From the NCBI RefSeq assembly GCF_019977755.1, contig NZ_AP025144.1, positions 4,030,001 to 4,094,000 on the forward strand: DNA of 64,000 nucleotides. Reading direction: 5' to 3'. A program made the translations under genes and the position numbers. The stretch comes from Vibrio penaeicida. GTDB taxonomy: Bacteria; Pseudomonadota; Gammaproteobacteria; Enterobacterales; Vibrionaceae. How positions within the stretch are numbered: position 1 is the first letter of the stretch; each line of letters opens with the position of its first letter. This document shows positions 8,886 to 17,388 of the stretch, one piece after another. Below the pieces are notes generated by a model. It had not been told where the DNA came from, did no database searches, and was given only the letters and a program-made list of their open reading frames with translations.

Positions 8886-9551
8886 ATGAATGAAACTACC
8901 CTATTGCTCACCCTTACAACGGTCCATTTTATTGCGCTTTTGAGCCCAGGACCTGATTTCGCACTTGTGGTTCAAAATGCCAGCCGACATGGCAGACAAA
9001 CCGGCGTCTACATTGCATTTGGGCTTTCCGTTGGCATTCTATTGCATTCGATCTTCAGCCTCACTGGCGTTAGTTACCTTGTTCACCAACACCCTTCTGT
9101 CTTTCAGCTGTTACAAGTCGCAGGGGGTAGCTACCTACTTTATCTAGGCTTGGGCGCCCTTCGATTTGTCTTTCAATATAGGAACCAAGCTATATCCCAA
9201 GACACCTCAGCGCCCAATATGGTGCTAAGTAACCGTAAACAAGCCTTTTTACGCGGATTCATCACTAATATTTTAAATCCGAAAGCGTTGGTCTTCTTTG
9301 TTAGTCTTATGTCTTCACTTGTCCCTGCCAGTATGTCATTAAGCGGAAAAGGCACAGCGCTTCTTATCTTATGGAGCCTTTCCTTTGCTTGGTTTTCGGC
9401 ACTCGCATGGATGCTTTCTACGGCTCGTTTTCAAACAAAATTGAAACGCATGTCACTATACATTGATGGATTGTGTGGGCTGATATTTACAGGAATTGGA
9501 CTCAGTATTTTGTATCAAGTTTTGAGTAACGTATTCACTTCTGGAATTTAG
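8886..9551 (+). CDS. LysE/RhtB-family amino-acid exporter
   Basis: 221 residues with five to six membrane helices. The N-terminal LLSPGPDFALVVQNASRHGRQTG stretch is the RhtB/LysE family signature, and NPKALVFFVS follows near residue 130. Members export amino acids or derivatives from the cytoplasm. It follows an AraC regulator on the same strand. The start ATG at 8886 matches the usual family N-terminus. Substrate unknown. Confidence 0.9.
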   Translation: MNETTLLLTLTTVHFIALLSPGPDFALVVQNASRHGRQTGVYIAFGLSVGILLHSIFSLTGVSYLVHQHPSVFQLLQVAGGSYLLYLGLGALRFVFQYRNQAISQDTSAPNMVLSNRKQAFLRGFITNILNPKALVFFVSLMSSLVPASMSLSGKGTALLILWSLSFAWFSALAWMLSTARFQTKLKRMSLYIDGLCGLIFTGIGLSILYQVLSNVFTSGI

Positions 9552-9650
9552 GCGTAGCAAATCTGGTACATTGCTTACAAAAGCATCTCCCTTGTATAGA
9601 CCGAGTTCCGTTGTCCTGACAGGCTGAAGATCCAACAAAAGGAGAAGCTT

Positions 9651-11408
9651 ATGTCATGGAAAACAACTCTCACACAAATGACGTCCTGCTCACTCTTGCT
9701 TGTCAGTTCCTTTGGCTTTGCAAATCAGGCAGCAGATGGCGTTGCACCGGAAGAAAGTACCGGGCTTGAAAACAAAACGCTAACCACAGCTAAGAAATGG
9801 ATGGTCACCGCTGCAAATCCCATTGCCACACAAGCAGGTGCGGATATTCTTGCTGCTGGCGGAAATGCCATCGACGCAATGGTGACGGTTCAACTCATTC
9901 TCGGACTTGTAGAACCCCAATCCTCCGGCATAGGTGGTGGGGCTTTTCTCGTGTACTGGGATGCCAAAGGTAATCGCCTTACGACCGTTGATGGTAGAGA
10001 AACCGCTCCTTTAGCGGCAACCCCGACTCTATTTCAAGATGAACAAGGCAAACCACTCAAGTTTTATGATGCTGTTGTCGGTGGTCGCTCTGTTGGCACC
10101 CCTGGAACCGTTAAATTGTTATGGGATACCCATCAGCAACATGGAAAGTTATCGTGGAAACAAGTCGTTCAACCTGCAATCGACTTAGCGCGAAAAGGGT
10201 TTGCGATCAGCCCGCGTCTTGCTGGCTTGATAGCAAAAGATAAAGAACGGTTAAGCCGCTTTGATTCAACAAAAGCGTACTTCTTTAATGCCGACGGTAC
10301 ACCGAAAACCGAAGGTACAATACTTAAGAACCCACAATACGCGGATACCCTGGCTCAAATTGCAAACAATGGGGCGAACGCCTTTTATTCCGGCAACATT
10401 GCAAAAGACATTGTAGAAACCGTGCAAAGCGCACCAGGCAACCCAGGGGTACTTGGCTTGCAGGATTTTGCAAATTACCGCACAAAAGAGCGCGTGCCCG
10501 TCTGTGCTCCCTATCAGTCTTATGACATATGCGGTATGGGCCCCCCAAGCTCTGGCGCATTAACCGTGGGGCAAATCCTCTCTATCACTGAAAAATTTGA
10601 TTTGGAAAAGCTCGGTGCTGACAACCCAACCAGCTGGCAGATCATTTCCGACGCTTCTCGTCTCGCTTTTGCGGATCGTGGTCGCTATATGGCTGACAGT
10701 GACTACGTACCAATGCCGACTCAAGGGCTACTGGACTCTGGCTACATTGCCGAACGAGCGAAGTTAATTACTCCAAACAAAGCACTAGAGAGTGTCAGCG
10801 CGGGTTCGCCCCCTTGGAGTCATGCCATGCGTTTAGCTGATGATGAATCCATTGAACTGCCTTCCACCAGCCACTTTAATGTCGTGGACTCGGAAGGTAA
10901 CGTTGTCTCAATAACCACAACCATAGAAAACGCTTTTGGATCGCGCTTAATGGTTCGTGGCTTTTTACTCAACAATGAATTAACGGATTTTTCTTTCAAA
11001 ACGCACAAAGATGGAGCGCCCATCGCAAACCGACTTGAGCCAGGAAAACGCCCTCGCTCTTCAATGTCGCCGACCATCATCATGCAAGATGGTAAACCTT
11101 ATATGGCGATCGGTTCGCCAGGGGGAAGCCGTATCATTGGTTACGTGGCTCAATCCATTATCGCGCATTTACAGTGGGGCATGGATATTCAACAAGCCAT
11201 CAACCAACCTCATTTGGTAAACCGATTCGGAACGTTGGATATCGAGAAAGGCACCGCAGCCGAGTCCATGCAGTCAACGCTTGAAGGCATGGGGCACAAG
11301 GTAAACATTCGCGATCTCAATTCCGGACTGCATGCCATTCGACTCACCAAAGACGGCTTAGAAGGTGCTGCTGACCCGCGCCGTGAAGGTGCCGCTATTG
11401 GTGAATAG
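9651..11408 (+). CDS. ggt: Gamma-glutamyltransferase (periplasmic, autoprocessed)
   Basis: 585 residues with a signal peptide (cleavage near residue 25 after SFGFA). The protein belongs to the N-terminal-nucleophile family: the precursor is cut before the conserved Thr in LPSTSHFNVVD (about residue 403), which becomes the catalytic nucleophile of the small subunit. GGGAFLVYWD, DGRETAP and SPGGSRIIG are other typical segments. It hydrolyses or transfers the gamma-glutamyl group of glutathione and similar peptides in the periplasm. A strong AAAAGGAGAAG ribosome site precedes the ATG. It stands alone, followed by the csrB-type RNA region. Confidence 0.96.
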   Translation: MSWKTTLTQMTSCSLLLVSSFGFANQAADGVAPEESTGLENKTLTTAKKWMVTAANPIATQAGADILAAGGNAIDAMVTVQLILGLVEPQSSGIGGGAFLVYWDAKGNRLTTVDGRETAPLAATPTLFQDEQGKPLKFYDAVVGGRSVGTPGTVKLLWDTHQQHGKLSWKQVVQPAIDLARKGFAISPRLAGLIAKDKERLSRFDSTKAYFFNADGTPKTEGTILKNPQYADTLAQIANNGANAFYSGNIAKDIVETVQSAPGNPGVLGLQDFANYRTKERVPVCAPYQSYDICGMGPPSSGALTVGQILSITEKFDLEKLGADNPTSWQIISDASRLAFADRGRYMADSDYVPMPTQGLLDSGYIAERAKLITPNKALESVSAGSPPWSHAMRLADDESIELPSTSHFNVVDSEGNVVSITTTIENAFGSRLMVRGFLLNNELTDFSFKTHKDGAPIANRLEPGKRPRSSMSPTIIMQDGKPYMAIGSPGGSRIIGYVAQSIIAHLQWGMDIQQAINQPHLVNRFGTLDIEKGTAAESMQSTLEGMGHKVNIRDLNSGLHAIRLTKDGLEGAADPRREGAAIGE

Positions 11409-11436
11409 CCGAATCTAGACGTTGTGCCAACGCCCT

Positions 11437-11454
11437 TGTGAGATATCTCTTACA
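11437..11454. promoter_or_regulatory. GacA/VarA-type response regulator box
   Basis: TGTGAGATATCTCTTACA matches the GacA/UvrY/VarA box TGTAAG-N6-CTTACA with one base changed. It sits in a longer perfect-arm palindrome (CGCCCTTGT...ACAAGGGCG) and centres about 167 bases before the inferred start of the csrB RNA, the usual position of such boxes ahead of csrB/rsmZ genes. The palindrome might also act as the ggt transcription end, but no T-run follows. Confidence 0.7.
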
Positions 11455-11578
11455 AGGGCGTAAGTGAACGCGGTTTCATTTATATCAACAAGAGAAGAAG
11501 CTAAGCCTAAGGTGCTGATATAAAACAAATTAGGTAATATTGACGCTTATTTGAGCAGAGGTTTTTTCTGCCCGTATA

Positions 11579-11606
11579 TTGAGGAAAATCCTCAATCTCT
11601 TAATAT
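11579..11606 (+). promoter_or_regulatory. Probable csrB promoter
   Basis: TTGAGG (11579-11584) and TAATAT (11601-11606) are separated by 16 bases and would start transcription near 11613, just before the first GGA motif of the RNA. Confidence 0.55.
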
Positions 11607-11612
11607 TAACCC

Positions 11613-12024
11613 TGTCGGAAGGATGCTGACACGGAACAGGAAAAGCCAAGGATTTGGTTATCTTCAGGATGAAGATTTGATTATTTAGGATGAATAATCA
11701 GCATGGAGCAAAAAAGGACATTGAACGGACTCAATCGTTATCAGGAAGATAACGCAAGGAAGACAATGGACACCTCTAGGATGAGGCAAGGAACAAACAT
11801 CAGGATGATGTAAAGGACACCGCTCAAGGAACAAGTGAGCACGCTAACGAGGAACGTTGGCTGATCAGGATAAGATCATGGACACCGCTAGGATGGCGAT
11901 GAAAAGGATTATGCTGAAGGATTCAGTATTGCTATCAAGGATTTGATGCATGGAGCAACTTTAGTAGCCGGATTGCTGCGAGTAAGATTATAACCCCGAT
12001 GGGCATTGCTCTCGGGGTTTTTCT
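11613..12024 (+). ncRNA. csrB: CsrB-family regulatory RNA
   Basis: About 410 bases with no reading frame but roughly 27 GGA motifs by my count, many as AGGA or CAGGATG in hairpin loops such as CATCAGGATGATG and ATCAGGATAAGAT. Each such motif binds the translational regulator CsrA, so the RNA works as a CsrA sponge. The 3' end reads GGAGCAACTTTAGTAGCCGG then ATTGCTGCGA, close to the end of E. coli CsrB, and finishes in a strong terminator. An upstream VarA/GacA-type box suggests control by the VarS/VarA two-component system. Vibrios carry several csrB paralogues; which one this is cannot be told. Confidence 0.9.
11992..12024 (+). terminator. csrB intrinsic terminator
   Basis: An AACCCCGA...TCGGGGTT stem followed by a T-rich run ends the regulatory RNA. 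Confidence 0.85.
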
Positions 12025-12156
12025 TTATCTGTACATAAGTAACCTTTCAGCCTAACGGTTTTATCACCTGTGCCACTATTCCGTGATAAAGCTAGTCAGC
12101 GATATAACTAATCAGCAATATAGATAACCAGAGATAAAGCGCCCCTGTAATGAGAC

Positions 12157-12187
12157 AAAAAAAAAGCCCGCTTGCGCAGGCTTTGAT
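12157..12187 (-). terminator. uvrD terminator
   Basis: Read on the minus strand, an AAAGCC...GGCTTT hairpin with inner CGC/GCG pairs is followed by nine T residues, 20 bases after the uvrD stop. Confidence 0.85.
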
Positions 12188-12204
12188 TCCATTCATTGTC
12201 GCGG

Positions 12205-14376
12205 TTAGAGCTTTTCTAGCTTGGCGAATGCCGTTACTAACCATTTAATCCCTTCACCGTTGAACGCGACTTGGACACGGCTTTGGGGACCACTGCCTTC
12301 AAAGTTAATAATCGTCCCTTCACCAAATTTCGGATGCATCACTCTCGCGCCTAATGAAAAGCCCGTTTCGTTGAAGTTTTCTTTCACGACTTGCTGACTG
12401 AACCGCCCAGATGATGCCGGTCGGCTCACTTGCGCTTTCATTCGAACTTCATCCAAGCACGTTTCTGGTAGTTCACGAATAAAGCGTGAAGGTTTGTGGT
12501 ACTTATCTTGCCCGTATAGACGACGCATTTCCGCGTAAGTGATGTAAAGCTTCTCTTTTGCTCGTGTCATACCCACATAGCAAAGGCGTCGTTCCTCTTC
12601 TAACCTGCCAGCTTCTTCAGCCGACATCTGGCTTGGGAACATCCCTTCTTCGACACCAACCATAAATACGAGGGGAAATTCCAACCCTTTAGCACTGTGA
12701 AGAGTCATAAGCTGCACCGCGTCATCGAATTCGTCGGCTTGCCCTTCTCCGGCTTCAAGCGCAGCGTGCGTAAGGAATGCAGTGAGTTCGGATAATTCTT
12801 CGGCTTCTTCTGGCTTTTCAAATTGGCGAGTCGCCGTAACCAATTCCTCAAGGTTTTCAATTCGAGCTTTCGACTTTTCACCTTTTTCTTGTTCGTACAT
12901 CGCGTACAAACCTGAATTTTTAATGACGTGGTCGGTTTGATGATGCATCGGCATTTCAAACGTATCGTCTTCAAGTGCATTGATGAGTTCGATAAATCGA
13001 CTTAACGCACCAGCGGCTCGTCCGGCTAGAACCTTTTCTTCCAACAACGCTTGTGAGGCTTGCCAGAGTGTGGCACCACGATCTCGAGCAGCAAAACGAA
13101 TGGTTTCGAGTGTTTTATCCCCCATTCCACGAGTTGGTGTATTTACAACACGTTCGAATGCGGCATCGTCATTCCGGTTAGACATCAAACGCAAGTAGCA
13201 CAGTGCATCTTTGATTTCTTGCCGCTCGAAGAATCGCATGCCACCGTAGATACGATAAGGTAACCCAGACTGAATTAACGCTTCTTCCAAAACACGGGAT
13301 TGGGCGTTATTACGATAAAGCATGGCGGTGTCATTCAGCGCTCCGCCTTTCTCTTGCCACTCTTTTATTTTGCTAACGGTAAAGCGAGCTTCATCGAGCT
13401 CGTTATACGCCGAATACACAGAGATAGGCTCGCCATCATTGCCATCAGTCCAGAGCTCTTTACCCATGCGCTCCGTATTATTGGAAATCAGTTCATTGGC
13501 TGCCGATAAAATGGTCTTGGTTGAACGATAGTTTTGCTCTAATCGGATGGTTTTTGCTCCAAGGAATTCATCAAGAAAACGCTGAATGTTTTCGACTTTG
13601 GCTCCACGCCAACCATAAATGGATTGGTCGTCATCACCCACGATCATGACGCGTGCCTCTGGTCCCGCCATCATGCGAAGCCAAGCGTATTGAATGTTGT
13701 TGGTATCCTGAAACTCGTCGACCAATATATGTTTAAATCTCGCCTGATAATGCTCGCGAATGTGTTGTTTGTCTCGAAGCAACTCATGCGCTCGGAGCAG
13801 GATTTCAGCAAAATCCACCAGCCCAGCTCGGTCACAAGCCTCTTGGTATGCGGTGTATATTTGTAGGTTTGTTTTAGTTATGGGGTCTTGATAGCAATCG
13901 ATGTGGTTAGGGCGCAAACCTTCGTCTTTTTTGGCGTTAATCCACCAAGCCGCTTGTCTCGCTGGCCACTGTTTTTCATCAAGATTCATGGCTTTGATCA
14001 ATCGACGCAGTAGACGTTGTTGATCCTCTGAATCCAATATCTGAAAGTCTTCAGGAAGCTTGGCATCCAAGTAATGCGCCCGCAGAATACGATGGCAGAT
14101 ACCGTGGAAAGTGCCGTTCCACATACCCGATGCGCTGCCCATCATTAACTCTTCAATACGGCCACGCATTTCAGCCGCGGCTTTGTTGGTAAACGTTACC
14201 GACATAATAGAAAACGGAGAGGCATTCTCGACAGCCATTAGCCAAGCAATCCGGTGTACCAGCACCCGTGTTTTACCACTACCAGCCCCTGCAAGCACGA
14301 GCATATTCTCTAGCGGAGCTGCTACCGCTTCGCGTTGTTTGTCATTCAAACCATCAAGTAATAGGGAAGCGTCCAT
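12205..14376 (-). CDS. uvrD: DNA helicase II UvrD
   Basis: 723 residues, near the 720 of E. coli UvrD. Superfamily 1A helicase motifs are in order: AGAGSGKTRVL (Walker A, about residue 30), VDEFQDTN (Walker B), GDDDQSIYGWRGA, QNYRST, and VQLMTLHSAKGLEFP near residue 560, then a motif VI CYVGMTRAKEKL. The C-terminal Tudor-like segment follows. UvrD unwinds DNA 3' to 5' in nucleotide-excision and mismatch repair and clears RecA from DNA. It converges on csrB and has an SOS-box-like sequence directly upstream. Confidence 0.97.
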   Translation of the reverse strand: MDASLLLDGLNDKQREAVAAPLENMLVLAGAGSGKTRVLVHRIAWLMAVENASPFSIMSVTFTNKAAAEMRGRIEELMMGSASGMWNGTFHGICHRILRAHYLDAKLPEDFQILDSEDQQRLLRRLIKAMNLDEKQWPARQAAWWINAKKDEGLRPNHIDCYQDPITKTNLQIYTAYQEACDRAGLVDFAEILLRAHELLRDKQHIREHYQARFKHILVDEFQDTNNIQYAWLRMMAGPEARVMIVGDDDQSIYGWRGAKVENIQRFLDEFLGAKTIRLEQNYRSTKTILSAANELISNNTERMGKELWTDGNDGEPISVYSAYNELDEARFTVSKIKEWQEKGGALNDTAMLYRNNAQSRVLEEALIQSGLPYRIYGGMRFFERQEIKDALCYLRLMSNRNDDAAFERVVNTPTRGMGDKTLETIRFAARDRGATLWQASQALLEEKVLAGRAAGALSRFIELINALEDDTFEMPMHHQTDHVIKNSGLYAMYEQEKGEKSKARIENLEELVTATRQFEKPEEAEELSELTAFLTHAALEAGEGQADEFDDAVQLMTLHSAKGLEFPLVFMVGVEEGMFPSQMSAEEAGRLEEERRLCYVGMTRAKEKLYITYAEMRRLYGQDKYHKPSRFIRELPETCLDEVRMKAQVSRPASSGRFSQQVVKENFNETGFSLGARVMHPKFGEGTIINFEGSGPQSRVQVAFNGEGIKWLVTAFAKLEKL

Positions 14377-14385
14377 CGTTTTCTA

Positions 14386-14401
14386 CTGTGTATTTATACA
14401 T
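14386..14401 (-). promoter_or_regulatory. Possible LexA (SOS) box of uvrD
   Basis: CTGT-GTATTTAT-ACAT matches CTGT-N8-ACAG with one base off, ten bases before the uvrD start codon. uvrD is an SOS gene in E. coli, which makes the match plausible. Confidence 0.5.
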
Positions 14402-14652
14402 AACTGGTCATTATAACCGAATTCCAATGAAGAATAAGGTTGAATTCGCAATAAAAACCCCACTTTATAATTCACATAAAATCAATAGGTTGGAATATAT
14501 TAAAAAAATAAGTAAAAAAAAATCGCGTTTTTTGTGAAAGATTTGTCGTTCATTCCTAATCTTATTCTGTAAGCAACCTGACAAACGCTTGTCCATCGCG
14601 AAACAGGTTGTCTTTATTAAAGAAACTAAGGATCAAGTTCGAGGATTGAAAT

Positions 14653-14913
14653 ATGAAAAAGTCTAATCTTGCTGTTACTGCTGCGGTTACGGGCCTTCTT
14701 GCCATCGCTGGTACTACTCTAACTGCTACTTCTGCGGTCGCAGCAGAAAAAGAGAAATGCTATGGCGTTTCCAAAGCAGGTAAAAACGACTGTGCAACCA
14801 AAACTAGCTCATGTGCTGGTACGTCTAAAGAAGATTTCCAAAAAGACGCATTCATCGTAGTACCTAAAGGTCTTTGTGACCGTTTGGCTGGTGGAAGCAA
14901 CACGTCTTCTTAA
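14653..14913 (+). CDS. bufA1: Bufferin-type precursor peptide (DUF2282, BufA1-like)
   Basis: 86 residues: a signal peptide (about 1-31, cleavage after AVAA) and a short mature part with four cysteines at 36, 47, 54 and 75 (KCYG, NDCA, SSCAG, GLCD). This is the DUF2282 layout. Such peptides are substrates of DUF692/MNIO enzymes, which convert some cysteines to thiooxazoles; the mature products, called bufferins, bind copper and are thought to buffer it in the periplasm. The genes that follow encode the MNIO enzyme and its DUF2063 partner, which supports the call. A GAGGATTGAAAT ribosome site precedes the ATG. Which cysteines are modified is inference. Confidence 0.85.
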   Translation: MKKSNLAVTAAVTGLLAIAGTTLTATSAVAAEKEKCYGVSKAGKNDCATKTSSCAGTSKEDFQKDAFIVVPKGLCDRLAGGSNTSS

Positions 14914-15060
14914 GCCTTTCCCTCTTAGCCATTTCAGGGCGATGAGCCATGCTTATCGCCCTAATTTATGGAGTGGCTTTGTGAAAAAGGCTTAATAACC
15001 GCTAAACGCATACAGCTTTACAAGATTGGCTAAATCTTGATGAACTCACCGGAGAGAGAC

Positions 15061-15909
15061 ATGCATAACAAAGTTGGCGTTGGATTAAGAACACCACATT
15101 TGGATTACTTTTCTGAGGAAGCGACTGGATTGAGCTGGTTGGAAATCCACAGTGAAAACTATTTTCTCCCTAACTCTCTGCAACGCCAGCAACTTAATCA
15201 GATAGCGGACAATTACGATATTAGCTGCCATGGTATTGGACTGTCTCTAGGGTCGGTAGAAGGCGTCAGTCAATCGCACTTGGCGCGACTAGAACGCTTA
15301 ATCAATGATTTACAACCTATTTTAGTTTCTGATCACTTAAGTTGGAGCGAAAACGGCGGTCATTACTTTAACGACCTGTTGCCGCTTCCCTATACGGAAG
15401 AAGCGTTGGATGTATTTTGTCGGAATGTGCTGCAAGTTCAAGATGCGATAAAGAGACCGCTACTCATTGAAAATCCATCGAGTTACGTGAAGTTTTCTCA
15501 CTCTACGATAGATGAGTGGGTTTTTCTGTCCGAAGTGCAAAAGCGTACCGATTGCCAACTATTGCTCGACTTCAACAACATTTATGTCAGCGCATTCAAC
15601 CACGGCTTCGATTGTGATGAATACTTAGCAGGCATCGATGCTACAAAGGTGGACGAGATACACCTTGCCGGCTTCACCATTAAGCAACATGAGAAAGGTG
15701 AAATTTGGATTGATACCCATAGCCGCCCTGTTTGTGATGAAGTTTGGGCGTTATTTGATGCTTGGATAAAAGAGCATGGTGAGCGACACACACTTATAGA
15801 GTGGGATTTGGATATTCCTGAACCTCAAGTTTTGATTCAAGAAGCCAGCAAAGCCAGTCATTACTTAATGCAGATCCAAGGAGAGTCTTATGGCACTTTC
15901 CCTCGCTGA
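15061..15909 (+). CDS. bufB: DUF692/MNIO multinuclear iron oxidase (BufB-like)
   Basis: 282 residues forming a single TIM-barrel-like DUF692 domain. Conserved metal-ligand-type residues are in place: H57 (CHG), D91-H92 (SDHLSW), E137 (IENPSSY), D170 and N172-173 (LLDFNNIYV), H201 (EIHLAGF), D218/H220 (IDTHSRP) and E247 (LIEWD). MNIO enzymes use two or three irons to oxidise cysteines of a precursor peptide. The ATG at 15061 is chosen for its GGAGAGAGAC ribosome site; the frame also opens at TTG 15037 and ATG 15040. It follows the precursor gene by 147 bases and overlaps the next gene by 20 bases. Confidence 0.9.
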   Translation: MHNKVGVGLRTPHLDYFSEEATGLSWLEIHSENYFLPNSLQRQQLNQIADNYDISCHGIGLSLGSVEGVSQSHLARLERLINDLQPILVSDHLSWSENGGHYFNDLLPLPYTEEALDVFCRNVLQVQDAIKRPLLIENPSSYVKFSHSTIDEWVFLSEVQKRTDCQLLLDFNNIYVSAFNHGFDCDEYLAGIDATKVDEIHLAGFTIKQHEKGEIWIDTHSRPVCDEVWALFDAWIKEHGERHTLIEWDLDIPEPQVLIQEASKASHYLMQIQGESYGTFPR

Positions 15910-16669
15910 GCTGCAAAACCAGTTTGCCAAAGCGCTGCATTACCAAGCTACTGGTGAATCCTGTGATTTAGTGTCTGATGAGTTCTCTGCTGACGAACGC
16001 ATGCAGATTTATCGCAACAATTTTGTGATGAGTTTGTGCGAGGTAATTGAAGCAACCTATCCCAAGGTTTTAGCGCTAGTCGGTGAGGAGTGTTTTCAAC
16101 AGCTTGCTCGTCAACACGTTTTGACACGCCCTTTAACCGAAGGCGATGTCTCTGGATATGGTGAAGGTTTTGCCGACACAATAAGACAGTTTGATCAAGT
16201 CATTGCTGCTGTGCCTTACCTCTCGGATATCGCTGACATGGAATGGAAACTGGATCTAAGTGAAATGGCATTATCTTTAGCAAGAGAAAAGCCATACTTA
16301 TCTTTGGACAAACTCGCCTCCGTGGCTGAGGAACAACAGCCATCGCTTGTCCTTCATCTTGCTTCAAATATTCAGCTTATATCCAGCCAATTTGCCGTTT
16401 TCTCTTTGTGGGAAGCCTTAGAGAAAGAGAAGTTTGACGGATTAGAGCTGAATAACGCCGAGCAAGGTGTGGTATGGCTTGATTCTGCTCGCCATCTTCA
16501 TATCGATCCGATATCAGATGAAGTACATCAACTTATTCAATCTTGTTCGATGGGGTTATCACTAGCAGAAATCGAACCCGATTTATTGACGCATTTGAAC
16601 ACTTTAATGGCCTCAGGCTACTTAGATGGGTTCAGTATAAAAGAACAACAAATAGAGGAAGAATTATGA
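15890..16669 (+). CDS. bufC: DUF2063-domain partner protein of the MNIO enzyme (BufC-like)
   Basis: 259 residues, soluble, no signal peptide. The N-terminal part (about 1-95) fits the DUF2063 domain: SLAELQNQFAKAL, then RMQIYRNNFV and LCEVIEATYPKVLALVGEE. The remainder is likely a winged-helix-like region. In MNIO systems this partner presents the leader or precursor to the enzyme. The start overlaps the MNIO gene by 20 bases with a good AAGGAGAG ribosome site, and its TGA overlaps the next ATG, so translation of the three genes is coupled. Confidence 0.87.
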   Translation: MALSLAELQNQFAKALHYQATGESCDLVSDEFSADERMQIYRNNFVMSLCEVIEATYPKVLALVGEECFQQLARQHVLTRPLTEGDVSGYGEGFADTIRQFDQVIAAVPYLSDIADMEWKLDLSEMALSLAREKPYLSLDKLASVAEEQQPSLVLHLASNIQLISSQFAVFSLWEALEKEKFDGLELNNAEQGVVWLDSARHLHIDPISDEVHQLIQSCSMGLSLAEIEPDLLTHLNTLMASGYLDGFSIKEQQIEEEL

Positions 16670-17121
16670 GTTCAGCCATTCGAAATATTATCGACACCTA
16701 CGATGGAATCGTAGACAAACTTCAAGCTGGATTTATTCCGTTGTTACTTGTTTTTTGCCGCTTATGGGTAGCTTGGGTCTTTTTCAATTCAGGGCTGACC
16801 AAAATTGCTTCATGGGACAGTACCCTGTACCTCTTTGAGTTTGAATATGTCGTCCCATTGCTACCTTGGGAGTTTGCTGCGTATTCAGGAACAGCAGCAG
16901 AGCTGATTTTACCTGTCTTTCTTGCGCTCGGGCTTTTTACACGCCCAATGGCAGCCATATTGTTTGTATTCAATATTATTGCCGTTATCTCTTACCCACT
17001 TCTGTGGGAAAAAGGCTTCTACGATCATCAGCTATGGGGTTTGATGATTCTTATAAATGTTGTTTGGGGAGCCGGTCTGATTTCAGTCGACCATATCTTA
17101 AAGAAAAAGCTAACCCAATAA
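16666..17121 (+). CDS. DoxX-family inner-membrane protein of the bufferin operon
   Basis: 151 residues with four membrane helices and the DoxX features FCRLWVAWVFFNSGLTKI, AELILPVFLALGLFTRP and DHQLWGLMIL. The ATG at 16666 overlaps the TGA of the DUF2063 gene (ATGA), so the longer upstream frame is not used. DoxX proteins are often found in bufferin-type operons; their role there is not settled and may involve electron supply or membrane handling of the product. A terminator follows 48 bases later, closing the operon. Confidence 0.87.
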   Translation: MSSAIRNIIDTYDGIVDKLQAGFIPLLLVFCRLWVAWVFFNSGLTKIASWDSTLYLFEFEYVVPLLPWEFAAYSGTAAELILPVFLALGLFTRPMAAILFVFNIIAVISYPLLWEKGFYDHQLWGLMILINVVWGAGLISVDHILKKKLTQ

Positions 17122-17169
17122 CAAATCTCCCTTTAGTTAAGTAGCAACCTGTAAGCTACCTACCAATTC

Positions 17170-17196
17170 GCCCCAGTTTCTGGGGCATTTTTTTGC
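17170..17196 (+). terminator. Terminator of the bufferin operon
   Basis: GCCCCAG-TTTC-CTGGGGC-type stem followed by a run of seven T residues. Confidence 0.85.
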
Positions 17197-17326
17197 ATGC
17201 GCCTCTCAGCCTTAAGCGCTTATCTTAAGCTCAATAAATACTCTATTAACATCTATATCACTACCATCATCTATGTAGCAAACACCAATATTGCTGAAAT
17301 GAAGTTAAAACATTGATGTATTTCGT

Positions 17327-17387
17327 CACCACACCTCCCCCCTCAACCGTGGATGACCAAGGCGGCTGTAATAGAGCCGCCTTTTTT
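17327..17387 (+). ncRNA. Candidate small RNA ending at an orphan terminator
   Basis: There is no protein gene between the terminator at 17170 and this second terminator, so something else should be transcribed. The inferred transcript carries an unpaired CCTCCCCCCTC run able to pair with ribosome sites, then a hairpin and a T-run, the layout of Hfq-dependent small RNAs. A weak promoter (TTGCTG at 17291, TGATGT near 17314) would start it near 17327. No known RNA family was recognised. Confidence 0.4.
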
Positions 17388-17388
17388 A
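17361..17388 (+). terminator. Orphan intrinsic terminator
   Basis: GGCGGCT/AGCCGCC stem with a seven-base loop followed by six T residues; no protein gene precedes it. Confidence 0.8.

Noticed and set aside
11613..12024. Repeated GGA-rich motifs looking like a repeat array
   Set aside because: Not a CRISPR: units are short, irregularly spaced and in hairpins; they are CsrA sites of csrB.
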